A stretch of DNA of 48,967 nt, from positions 1 through 48,967 of the forward strand of contig CALXOO010000012.1 in the NCBI GenBank assembly GCA_944390045.1. The letters are read 5' to 3'. This document shows, one piece after another, positions 25,413-32,948 of the stretch. Position numbers and translations under genes: made by a program. Under the pieces are notes generated by a model that saw only the letters and a program-made list of their open reading frames with translations, was not told the DNA's origin and made no database searches. Source of the stretch: an uncultured Spirochaetales bacterium (GTDB taxonomy: Bacteria > Spirochaetota > Spirochaetia > Sphaerochaetales > Sphaerochaetaceae). Within the stretch, counting starts at the first letter, position 1. The number at the start of each line of letters is the position of its first letter.

Positions 25413-26402
25413 ATGGCAGGACGCATCTGTGTTTTCATTTTTGCGCTTCTCTTCCTGTTTTCCTCCTGCAGCCAGGAAGGAGCGCAGATACCTGAGGAGC
25501 TGACGGTGGCGACGTTCAACGTGCAGAGCCTCTTTGATGACGTGGATGACGGGGATGAGTATTCCCCATACAGAAAGCATGAGGGCTGGAACACTGAGAA
25601 GTACTCGGCACGGCTGGACCGGATTGCAGACCTGATCCGTTCCTGCCTTGAGTGCGACATCATCTTCTTTCAGGAAGTGGAGAGCGCGAAAGTGCTCGCT
25701 GATCTTCTGGACAGTCCGCTTGCGCGCCGGGGCTACCGCTACTACGCGGTCGCTGAATCCTCCAGCCCTGTCTCTGTGGGCTTCATCAGCAGGCATGAGC
25801 CGGTGGACGTCAGTGTGCATTCTGTTCCGGGACAGAGGCTGGTGCTCCGGGCCGAATTTATCATCCGTGCCCGGCAGCTCATCATCTACTGCATTCACGC
25901 CAAGAGCAATCTTGGGGACAGTGATGAGAACCGCTCGCTGAGACTTGAGTGCTCAATGCTGCTCAACAGCCTGTACAGCCGCGACTTCCCGGCCCCCGTG
26001 ATAATACTCGGAGACTTCAACAGCCAGCCTGTTCTGGACTGCAGCGATCTGATGACGCTGGTGGGAAAGCATGATTCGAAGACCATTGCCGCACAAGGCA
26101 GTCTCCCCGTGGTCATGGATGCCGGCAGTGCGGACAGCCTGTCCTTCTATGATCCCCTGCTTTCTGCGGACAATGCCGCGGGCGCGGATGGAACTTACTT
26201 CCACGAGGGAGTCTTCTATGATTATGACAGGATACTTGCCGGTGCCACGGTCTGCCGCACCTATGAATGTTCCGTCGAGATAGTGGACAGCATCAGCCCC
26301 GGTGGCCTCTGTCCTGCGGAGTATGACCCGCAGACAGGGGAGGGGATTTCTGACCACTTTCCGGTGAAGTTGACTCTCTCTGCCCCCGCTCACGATAATT
26401 GA
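25413..26402 (+). CDS. Endonuclease/exonuclease/phosphatase-family lipoprotein
   Basis: The 329-aa protein has a lipoprotein signal peptide (FIFALLFLFSSC, Cys20). It carries the EEP fold motifs VATFNVQSL, the metal-binding Glu in IIFFQEVES, ILGDFNSQP and the terminal ISDHFPV, so the catalytic set is complete. EEP enzymes cleave DNA, RNA or phosphoinositide/sphingolipid phosphodiesters. An envelope-anchored form may scavenge extracellular nucleic acids or lipids; this is inference. The promoter of ogg lies inside its last codons. Confidence 0.75.
   Translation: MAGRICVFIFALLFLFSSCSQEGAQIPEELTVATFNVQSLFDDVDDGDEYSPYRKHEGWNTEKYSARLDRIADLIRSCLECDIIFFQEVESAKVLADLLDSPLARRGYRYYAVAESSSPVSVGFISRHEPVDVSVHSVPGQRLVLRAEFIIRARQLIIYCIHAKSNLGDSDENRSLRLECSMLLNSLYSRDFPAPVIILGDFNSQPVLDCSDLMTLVGKHDSKTIAAQGSLPVVMDAGSADSLSFYDPLLSADNAAGADGTYFHEGVFYDYDRILAGATVCRTYECSVEIVDSISPGGLCPAEYDPQTGEGISDHFPVKLTLSAPAHDN
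26370..26399 (+). promoter_or_regulatory. Promoter of ogg inside the upstream gene, leaderless arrangement
   Basis: TTGACT (26370-26375), an 18-bp spacer and GATAAT (26394-26399) end 8 nt before the ATG at 26408. The -10 is formed by the last two sense codons of the EEP gene. Confidence 0.6.
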
Positions 26403-26407
26403 CAGCC

Positions 26408-27148
26408 ATGGAAGAACTCAGGGAAATACTATGCGGAGGCCAGTCTTTCAGCTGGCTTGATGAGGGGGACTGCTTCGCTGCTGTCCTCAATGGCAGAGTC
26501 TACCGTGTCAGGTCGGCGGACGACTTCAGGTCGGACAGTTTTCTGTATGATTATTTTGACTTTGACTTCGATTATGCTGAGGCGAGGCGCGTCATAGCGG
26601 CAAAGGACAGTGTGCTGGCATCTGCGGTCGCGGCCTATCCCCAGCTGCGCATCCTGCGCCAGGATCCCTGGATCGCGCTGATCAGCTTCATCCTCAGCCA
26701 GAACAACAACATCAAGAGGATAACAGGCCTCTATCACAAGCTCTGCCGGGCATATGGAAGGGAAGTCGAGCCCGGATGGTGGGCCTTTCCGACGCCGCAG
26801 GAGCTCTCCCGTGCGACGGAACAGGAGCTGAAGGAGCTGAAGGTGGGCTTCCGCGACAAGTATATTCTCGATGCGGTGGACAAATCCTATCTGCTTGACG
26901 GCATCGGAGAGCTTGACTACGAGAGTGCGAAGCGCAGGCTGATGGGAATAAAGGGCATCGGTGAGAAGGTCGCCAACTGCGTCCTCCTCTTCGGCTGTCA
27001 CCGCATGGAGGCATTCCCGGTCGATGTCTGGATAAGAAAAGTCCTGGAAAGATATTACCCCGGCAGGGATCTGTCCTATTTCGAACCCTATCCCGCGCTC
27101 TGTCAGCAGTACCTCTTCAGCTATGCGCGCAATCTCGGCCTTGACTAG
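26408..27148 (+). CDS. ogg: 8-oxoguanine DNA glycosylase/AP lyase (HhH-GPD)
   Basis: This repair enzyme removes 8-oxoguanine from DNA. The 246-aa protein has the N-terminal OGG domain, a helix-hairpin-helix (MGIKGIGEKVANCVLLF) with the catalytic Lys187, and Asp206 in FPVDVW. The Lys-Asp distance of 19 matches human OGG1 (249/268). SQNNNIKRI is the conserved DNA-intercalating Asn region. The end overlaps the convergent rex stop by 4 bp. Confidence 0.9.
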   Translation: MEELREILCGGQSFSWLDEGDCFAAVLNGRVYRVRSADDFRSDSFLYDYFDFDFDYAEARRVIAAKDSVLASAVAAYPQLRILRQDPWIALISFILSQNNNIKRITGLYHKLCRAYGREVEPGWWAFPTPQELSRATEQELKELKVGFRDKYILDAVDKSYLLDGIGELDYESAKRRLMGIKGIGEKVANCVLLFGCHRMEAFPVDVWIRKVLERYYPGRDLSYFEPYPALCQQYLFSYARNLGLD

Positions 27149-27777
27149 GTTCTCGGAAACTTCAGCTCATAGAAGATCTGCTCGAGCTCAAGACCGATGT
27201 TGATGTTGTGCACGACCGGCATGATACCGTCCTTTGTGCGCACGCTCTTGAGCGTGACCGGAGAGAAGTTGAGGATTCCCGTGATGCCGGCTGCCAGAAG
27301 CTGTGCATAAGTGTCTGTGGCTGCGGCCTCAGGCACTGTGATAATGGCTACGCTGACCTTGAGTGCGCTGATGACCTCTTCCAGACGGGACATCGGATAG
27401 ACCGGAATCGGCTGGCTCGCGTCCGAGTAGACTATGGGGTCGTTGTCGAATCCTGCGACAATCCTCAGCCCGTCGCTCTCGAATCCCGAGTAGTGCATCA
27501 GTGCCTTTCCGATTCTTCCGCAGCCGACGACGATCACGTGCTGCTCATCGCCCTTTCCCAGGATCGTTCCGATGCGCTCTATCAGGTCCGTGATCTCATA
27601 TCCGCCGCGTTTCTGCCCGTGTATCTCAAGCTGAGAGAAGTCCTTTCTCACGACAGCAGCGCTGACTCCGGCAGCATCTGCGAGGTTATGTGCGAAGACC
27701 TTCTCAAGACCGATCGTGCGTAATCTGTTAAGGGCTCTGTAGTAGCGTGTAACCCGGATGAGCATGTCGTTATTCAT
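27145..27777 (-). CDS. rex: Redox-sensing transcriptional repressor Rex
   Basis: Rex binds DNA when NADH/NAD+ is low and releases it when NADH rises, controlling fermentation and hydrogenase genes. The 210-aa protein has a winged-helix N-terminus (MNNDMLIRVTRYYRALNRL, VRKDFSQLEIHGQKRGGYEI) and a Rossmann domain (VVGCGRIGKAL). A CCGGAG ribosome binding site precedes the ATG. It is divergent from the hydrogenase operon, a likely target; candidate operators lie between them. Confidence 0.95.
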   Translation of the reverse strand: MNNDMLIRVTRYYRALNRLRTIGLEKVFAHNLADAAGVSAAVVRKDFSQLEIHGQKRGGYEITDLIERIGTILGKGDEQHVIVVGCGRIGKALMHYSGFESDGLRIVAGFDNDPIVYSDASQPIPVYPMSRLEEVISALKVSVAIITVPEAAATDTYAQLLAAGITGILNFSPVTLKSVRTKDGIMPVVHNINIGLELEQIFYELKFPRT

Positions 27778-27794
27778 CTTTTTTCTCCGGCTTT

Positions 27795-27824
27795 ATGTGA
27801 ATAGCGTAATATTTTCATGTGAAT
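27795..27824. promoter_or_regulatory. Direct repeat of ATGTGAAT, candidate Rex operator region
   Basis: ATGTGAAT occurs at 27795-27802 and again at 27817-27824, 22 bp apart, about two helical turns. It resembles the Rex half-site TTGTGAA with one mismatch. The next bases (TTGTGTCAATTAACAT) hold a further imperfect inverted half-site pair. On the minus strand a perfect TTGACA (27835-27830) overlaps this region, so binding here would block rex itself. Confidence 0.4.
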
Positions 27825-27890
27825 TGTGTCAATTAACATCCCAGCATCAGAGTATCATGTTTCATCACCAGACATTATGGGAAAAAACAA

Positions 27891-27919
27891 TTTACATTAG
27901 TCTTTGTTTTTTCTATCAT
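27891..27919 (+). promoter_or_regulatory. Promoter of the hydrogenase operon
   Basis: TTTACA (27891-27896), a 17-bp spacer and TATCAT (27914-27919) lie 28 nt before the ATG at 27948. A strong AAGGAGGAG ribosome binding site sits at 27936-27944. Confidence 0.65.
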
Positions 27920-27947
27920 TGCCCTATCTGATAAAAAGGAGGAGTAA

Positions 27948-28412
27948 ATGTCACAGAATATCTTTTCTGACGATTTGCTCAGTTATATCGACGAGTGGAA
28001 GGACAAGCCGGGTAACCTCATCATGGTCCTCCACCGGGTGCAGTCAGAGATCGGCTACATATCAAGGGAGGCTGCGGATGAGGTCTCGCGCCTGCTGGAT
28101 GTGCCGCTTTCGACTATCTGGGGAGTCGTCACCTTCTACCACTTCTTCAAGCTTACCAAGCCCGGCAAGTACAACATTCAGGTCTGTCTCGGAACGGCAT
28201 GCTACCTCAAGGGCGGCGACATGATCGTGGAGGAACTGGAGAAGCTCAAGGGGCTCAAGGTTGACGGTCTCACCGATGACGGTCTCTTCTCGCTTCAGGC
28301 AGTCCGATGTGTCGGCTGCTGCGGACTGGCTCCCGTCATGACCATAGGCGGCGAGGTCTTCGGCAAGGTCACCAAGGACCAGATACCGGGCATTCTCGAC
28401 AAGTTCAGCTGA
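27948..28412 (+). CDS. NuoE-like [2Fe-2S] subunit of the NADH-linked [FeFe] hydrogenase (HydC/HndA)
   Basis: The 154-aa protein has a helical N-terminus and a thioredoxin-like domain with four cysteines binding a 2Fe-2S cluster (CLGTACYL and RCVGCCG). In electron-bifurcating hydrogenases this subunit works with the NuoF-like and catalytic subunits to move electrons between NADH, ferredoxin and protons. It is the first gene of a five-gene operon behind a strong promoter. Its stop overlaps the next start by one base. Confidence 0.9.
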   Translation: MSQNIFSDDLLSYIDEWKDKPGNLIMVLHRVQSEIGYISREAADEVSRLLDVPLSTIWGVVTFYHFFKLTKPGKYNIQVCLGTACYLKGGDMIVEELEKLKGLKVDGLTDDGLFSLQAVRCVGCCGLAPVMTIGGEVFGKVTKDQIPGILDKFS

Positions 28413-28885
28413 TGGATGCCGGTGATGCCCTGTACGAGGCCGTGAGGAACAGCCTGGAGGCGGGTGCCCGGCATATCAGCCTGACGGCCGCTGTCCACGC
28501 AAGTGGAGTATCGCTGTGCGTGGAGGATGACGGTGAGTGGGATGCCTGCGGGGATCCATTCACAGAAGGCTACTCGACCCGGGGCAGGGGCAGGGGAATG
28601 GGACTTTCCATTGTCAGGTCTCTGGACAGGGACTCCTGCATAAGGAGACTTGACGGCAGGACAGTTCTCACCTTCCGCTGCAAGGACAGGGACGGACTCG
28701 GACAGACGCTCGCGCTGCTTTTCTCACTGTGCTGGTCGTGCGGCACCGCTCTTGATGTCAGCATCGGAGGGTGGAAGTGCTCGGCTGAGGACTATGCAGG
28801 GCGGCTGGGCGCACTGGACAGGGCAGAGGCAATCTGGAAGATGAGGAGGGAACTGGCCCTCCGCTTGGACAAAGTAGAAAAATAG
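28412..28885 (+). CDS. GHKL-type ATP-binding protein in the hydrogenase operon
   Basis: The 157-aa protein is little more than a histidine-kinase/MutL-like ATPase fold: N box LYEAVRNSLEAGA, G1 VEDDGEWD and G2 GRGRGMGLSIV. There is no dimerisation/phosphoacceptor His domain and no sensor, so it is not a classical kinase. From memory, small ATPase-like genes at this position occur in other anaerobes' hydrogenase clusters, but I know of no established function. It overlaps the NuoE-like gene by one base (TGATG) and so should be made in step with it. Confidence 0.8.
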   Translation: MDAGDALYEAVRNSLEAGARHISLTAAVHASGVSLCVEDDGEWDACGDPFTEGYSTRGRGRGMGLSIVRSLDRDSCIRRLDGRTVLTFRCKDRDGLGQTLALLFSLCWSCGTALDVSIGGWKCSAEDYAGRLGALDRAEAIWKMRRELALRLDKVEK

Positions 28886-28895
28886 GAGTGGAAAT

Positions 28896-29270
28896 ATGGC
28901 GAAGTTGTCATTAGAGGAACTGAGGGCCCTCAGGGCTAGGGAGAGCGCCAGGATGGCCAAGCGCGACATCCACGGGAAGAGTATCCACGTGGTCGTCGGC
29001 ATGGGAACCTGCGGCATCCAGGCCGGAGCCAAGGTTACTCTCAACAGTATTGTGGATGAAATAGAGGCCAAGGGTCTCAAGGATGTCATTGTCACACAGG
29101 CTCCCTGTCAGGGGAAGTGTGACCAGGAGCCTGTCGTGGAGGTCTACAGCCCCGCTCTGGGCGCTGTCGCTTATGGAAAGGTGGATGCCAGGCTTGCCCG
29201 CCAGATTGTCGATGAGCACATCATCGCTGGCAGGATCATCAAGGACCACCAGATAGACTTGGAGGCTTAA
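28896..29270 (+). CDS. [2Fe-2S] ferredoxin-like subunit (HndB-like)
   Basis: The 124-aa protein has a basic helical start and a thioredoxin-like 2Fe-2S domain with cysteines in MGTCGIQAG and APCQGKCDQEP. This is the HndB-like subunit that accompanies NADP/NAD-reducing [FeFe] hydrogenases. It starts after AGGAG and its stop is one base before the next ATG. Confidence 0.85.
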   Translation: MAKLSLEELRALRARESARMAKRDIHGKSIHVVVGMGTCGIQAGAKVTLNSIVDEIEAKGLKDVIVTQAPCQGKCDQEPVVEVYSPALGAVAYGKVDARLARQIVDEHIIAGRIIKDHQIDLEA

Positions 29271-29271
29271 G

Positions 29272-31059
29272 ATGGGATTCAGGAACTATATTCTGGTCTG
29301 TGGCGGTACCGGCTGTGAATCGTCCAAGGCCGACCTCATTTACAAGACGCTGATCGAGGAGGCCGCAGCCCAGGGCGTGGCTGATCAGGTCCAGGTCATC
29401 AAGACCGGCTGTTTCGGTTTCTGCGAGCAGGGACCGATCGTGAAGATCCTTCCGGAGGACTCCTTCTATGTGAAGGTCAGACCCGAGGATGCCAGAGAGC
29501 TGATCAGCGAGCATGTCATCAAGGGACGCGAGGTGACCAGACTGCTATACAACAAGACGCCGAAGAAGCCTCTTGAGCAGGTGGAGGACATCCAGTTCTA
29601 CCAGAAGCAGCTGCGCGTCGTGCTGCGCAACTGCGGCGTGATAGATCCCGAGAATATCGACGACTATATCGCGAATGACGGCTATGTCGCCCTGGAGAAG
29701 GCCCTCTTCGAGATGAGCGGTGACGACATCATCAATGAGATGAAGCTCTCCGGCCTGCGCGGACGCGGCGGTGCCGGATTCCCGACCTGGATGAAGTGGA
29801 ACTTCACCAAGCAGGCCGAGGGTGATGTCAAGTACGTCGTGTGCAATGCCGACGAGGGTGATCCCGGCGCATACATGGACCGCTCCACTCTGGAAGGTGA
29901 TCCGCACTCTGTCCTTGAGGCCATGACCATCTGCGGCAAGGCCATCGGTGCCCACCAGGGATTCATCTACATCAGGGCCGAATACCCGCTCGCGATTCAC
30001 CGTCTGGAGGTCGCCATGAAGCAGGCCAGGGAATATGGTCTGCTCGGAAAGAACATACTGGGCTCAGGGTTTGACTATGACATCGAGATCCGCCTGGGTG
30101 CCGGTGCCTTCGTCTGCGGTGAGGAGACAGCCCTCCTGCAGTCAATCGAGGGACACCGCGGCATGCCCCTGCCACGTCCGCCATTCCCCGCCAGCAAGGG
30201 ACTGTGGGGCAAGCCCACCGTCATCAACAACGTCGAGACCTGGGCAAACGTTCCGGTGATCATCGCCAGGGGCGGAGCCGAATTTGCCAAGGTCGGAACC
30301 CAGGACAGCCGCGGAACCAAGGTCTTCGCACTGACTGGAAAGGTCAAGAACTCCGGTCTGGTCGAGGTCCCGATGGGAACCACGCTGCGTGAGATTGTCT
30401 TCGATATCGGCGGAGGCATCGCCGGAGGCCGCAAGTTCAAGGCAGTGCAGACCGGTGGACCCTCCGGAGGCGTCATCACGGAAGAGAACCTCGACACCCC
30501 GATCGACTTCGGAGGACTGCAGAGAATCGGATCCATGATGGGCTCCGGCGGAATGATTGTCATGGATGACAGCGACTGTATCGTCGATGTGGCCAAGTTC
30601 TATCTGGAGTTCACCCGCGATGAGTCATGCGGAAAGTGTTTCCCCTGCCGCATCGGAGGCAAGAGCCTTTACAACCTCCTGGACAAGATCACCATCGGAA
30701 ACGGCACAGAGGAGGATCTGGAGGAGCTGAAGACGATCGCCCATGCGATGCAGAAGGGGTCCCTCTGCGCCCTCGGACAGACGGCACCGAACCCCGTCCT
30801 CTCAACGATGCGCTACTTCCCTGAGGAGTATGAGGCGCACATCAGGGACAAGAAGTGCCCTGCCGGCAAGTGCAAGAAGCTGATCAGGTACCAGATCGAT
30901 CCGTCGAAGTGCATCGGCTGTACGGCCTGTTCCCGCAAGTGCCCCGTCGGCGCCATCTCAGGCGAGCTGAAGAAGCCGCATTCCATCAACCAGAGCGCTT
31001 GTATCAAGTGCGGTGTCTGCCGTCAGACATGCAAGTTCTCGGCCATCACCATCGAGTAG
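29272..31059 (+). CDS. NuoF-like flavoprotein subunit of the [FeFe] hydrogenase (HydB/HndC)
   Basis: This subunit binds FMN and NAD(H) and is the proposed bifurcation site. The 595-aa protein starts with a 2Fe-2S thioredoxin-like domain (CGGTGCESS, CFGFCEQGP). It continues with the NuoF core (GRGGAGFPTWMKW, GAGAFVCGEETAL, 4Fe-4S Cys in ESCGKCFPCRIG) and ends with a double 4Fe-4S ferredoxin (CIGCTACSRKCP, CIKCGVCRQTCK). Domain order and length match HydB. GGAGG at about 29262 is the ribosome binding site. Confidence 0.95.
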   Translation: MGFRNYILVCGGTGCESSKADLIYKTLIEEAAAQGVADQVQVIKTGCFGFCEQGPIVKILPEDSFYVKVRPEDARELISEHVIKGREVTRLLYNKTPKKPLEQVEDIQFYQKQLRVVLRNCGVIDPENIDDYIANDGYVALEKALFEMSGDDIINEMKLSGLRGRGGAGFPTWMKWNFTKQAEGDVKYVVCNADEGDPGAYMDRSTLEGDPHSVLEAMTICGKAIGAHQGFIYIRAEYPLAIHRLEVAMKQAREYGLLGKNILGSGFDYDIEIRLGAGAFVCGEETALLQSIEGHRGMPLPRPPFPASKGLWGKPTVINNVETWANVPVIIARGGAEFAKVGTQDSRGTKVFALTGKVKNSGLVEVPMGTTLREIVFDIGGGIAGGRKFKAVQTGGPSGGVITEENLDTPIDFGGLQRIGSMMGSGGMIVMDDSDCIVDVAKFYLEFTRDESCGKCFPCRIGGKSLYNLLDKITIGNGTEEDLEELKTIAHAMQKGSLCALGQTAPNPVLSTMRYFPEEYEAHIRDKKCPAGKCKKLIRYQIDPSKCIGCTACSRKCPVGAISGELKKPHSINQSACIKCGVCRQTCKFSAITIE

Positions 31060-31072
31060 GAGGAGCTAGAAG

Positions 31073-32821
31073 ATGTTAGTACATTTGACAATACAGGGAG
31101 TGGAAGTGGCCGTGGAGCAGGGCGCCACGGTCCTTGAGGCGGCCCTCAAGGCCGGCATCAGGGTCCCGACCCTCTGCTACCACCCGGACCTCAGACCCTT
31201 CGGCTCCTGCGGACTGTGCATCTGCAAGCAGGAAGGCTCGGCCAAGATCATCAGGGCCTGTGCGACTCCTGCTGCGGAGGGCATGAAGATCATCACACAT
31301 GACAATGAGCTGTACGAGGTCAGGAAGACCATTCTCGAGCTGATCATGAGCACGCACCCGGCCAGCTGTCTGACCTGTGTGAGGAACAACAAGTGCGAGC
31401 TCCAGAAGCTGTGCGTCGAGTACGGCATCAGGGAGCAGCCTTTCGAGACGAGAATCAAGGAGCTGCCCAAGGACAGCTCAACGAAGGCCATCGTGCTCGA
31501 CCCCAGCAAGTGCATCAAATGCGGACGCTGCGTGCAGGTCTGCCAGAGCCTGCAGGGAGTCTATGCACTTGAGTTCATCGGACGCGGAGATGCCACCCAG
31601 ATGTGTCCCGCAGCCTCACTGCCGCTGGGAGACAGCCCCTGCATCAAGTGCGGCCAGTGCGCCACACACTGTCCGGTCGGAGCCATCTACGAGCTGGATG
31701 AGGGCGGAATGTTCCTGCGCGTCGCAGGAAGCAAGGAGAAGACGGTCGCCGTCCAGATCGCTCCTGCGGTCCGTGTCGCCCTTGGAGAGGAGTTCGGCTT
31801 CAAGCCAGGCGAGCTGACCACCGGAAAGATCTACACCGCACTCCGCCGTCTTGGTGCCAACTATGTCTTTGACACCAACTTCGGCGCTGACATGACGATC
31901 ATGGAGGAGGCGACTGAGCTGGTTGAAAGAGTGAAGACCGGCGGTGTCCTTCCCCAGCTGACGAGCTGCTGCCCGGGCTGGATCAACTATGTGACGGAGT
32001 ACTACCCCGACCTGATCGAGAATCTGTCCTCCGCCAAGAGCCCGATGATGATGCAGGGTGCCATCACAAAGACCTACTGGGCCCAGAAGATGGGAATCGA
32101 TCCGGCGAATGTCTATTCTGTCGCCATCATGCCCTGTACGGCCAAGAAGACCGAGATCCACCGCGATGAGCATATGCGCAGCAGTGGTTATGATGATGTT
32201 GACCTGGTCCTCACCACACGCGAGCTTGCCAGGATCATCCGCCAGTACGGCATTGACTTCGCCGCGCTTCCCGAGAGCGAGGCTGACAGTCCGATCGGCG
32301 AGTACTCAGGCGCAGCGACGATCTTCGGTGTCACCGGAGGCGTAATGGAGGCCGCAGTCAGGACAGCCTATCATGAGATCAGCGGAAAGGAGCTTTCTGA
32401 TCCGGACATCATGACTGTCCGCGGCAGCGAGGGCTTCCGCCATGGTGCGATCGATGTGGACGGAAAGGCGACTGTCCGCTTCGGCGTCGTCCATGGCATG
32501 GCCAATGCGAAGGCCGTCCTTGACGAGATCAGGGCAGCCAAGCAGCGCGGTGAGAGGGCTCCTTACGAGTTCATCGAGGTCATGGCCTGCCGCGGAGGCT
32601 GTATTGCCGGCGGCGGACAGCCCCTTGGCACAGATGATGAGGTCAGGAGCAAGAGAACCAGTGGTTCCTACACTGACGACAAGAAGTCGAAGGTGCGCTG
32701 CAGCCACCAGAACCCGTCGGTCATCAAGTGCTATGATGAGTTCTTCGGCAAGCCGCTGAGCGAGAAGGCGCATCACCTGCTTCATACTGAATACCAGGCA
32801 ATCCCGGTCTACAAGAACTGA
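31073..32821 (+). CDS. hydA: [FeFe] hydrogenase catalytic subunit
   Basis: This subunit forms or oxidises H2 at the H-cluster. The 582-aa protein has an N-terminal 2Fe-2S domain (CYHPDLRPFGSCGLCICK), a CxxCxxxxxC segment with a preceding His (STHPASCLTCVRNNKCELQ), two 4Fe-4S motifs, and the three H-cluster signatures: TSCCPGW (297-303), MPCTAKK (from 353) and MACRGGC (504-510). All ligating cysteines are present. No maturases (HydE, F, G) are in the window. A strong terminator follows. Confidence 0.95.
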   Translation: MLVHLTIQGVEVAVEQGATVLEAALKAGIRVPTLCYHPDLRPFGSCGLCICKQEGSAKIIRACATPAAEGMKIITHDNELYEVRKTILELIMSTHPASCLTCVRNNKCELQKLCVEYGIREQPFETRIKELPKDSSTKAIVLDPSKCIKCGRCVQVCQSLQGVYALEFIGRGDATQMCPAASLPLGDSPCIKCGQCATHCPVGAIYELDEGGMFLRVAGSKEKTVAVQIAPAVRVALGEEFGFKPGELTTGKIYTALRRLGANYVFDTNFGADMTIMEEATELVERVKTGGVLPQLTSCCPGWINYVTEYYPDLIENLSSAKSPMMMQGAITKTYWAQKMGIDPANVYSVAIMPCTAKKTEIHRDEHMRSSGYDDVDLVLTTRELARIIRQYGIDFAALPESEADSPIGEYSGAATIFGVTGGVMEAAVRTAYHEISGKELSDPDIMTVRGSEGFRHGAIDVDGKATVRFGVVHGMANAKAVLDEIRAAKQRGERAPYEFIEVMACRGGCIAGGGQPLGTDDEVRSKRTSGSYTDDKKSKVRCSHQNPSVIKCYDEFFGKPLSEKAHHLLHTEYQAIPVYKN

Positions 32822-32840
32822 TCCTGCCGGTATTCTGAGA

Positions 32841-32870
32841 GGGGGTCGGACGAGGGTCCGGCCCCCTTTT
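32841..32870 (+). terminator. Terminator of the hydrogenase operon
   Basis: GGGGGTCGGAC pairs with GTCCGGCCCCC (one G-T wobble) across a 4-base loop, followed by TTTT. It lies 20 nt after the hydA stop. Confidence 0.85.
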
Positions 32871-32901
32871 CTGCATAATGGAATTATCTTAGAGAATCAT
32901 C

Positions 32902-32931
32902 TTGTTGCCTGCCCGTCCTGTGTAGTAACTT
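32902..32931 (+). promoter_or_regulatory. Promoter of the DUF1538/PII pair
   Basis: TTGTTG (32902-32907), an 18-bp spacer and TAACTT (32926-32931) precede the ATG at 32949, with GGAGG between. Confidence 0.45.
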
Positions 32932-32948
32932 TCCTGTTAGGAGGCGAT

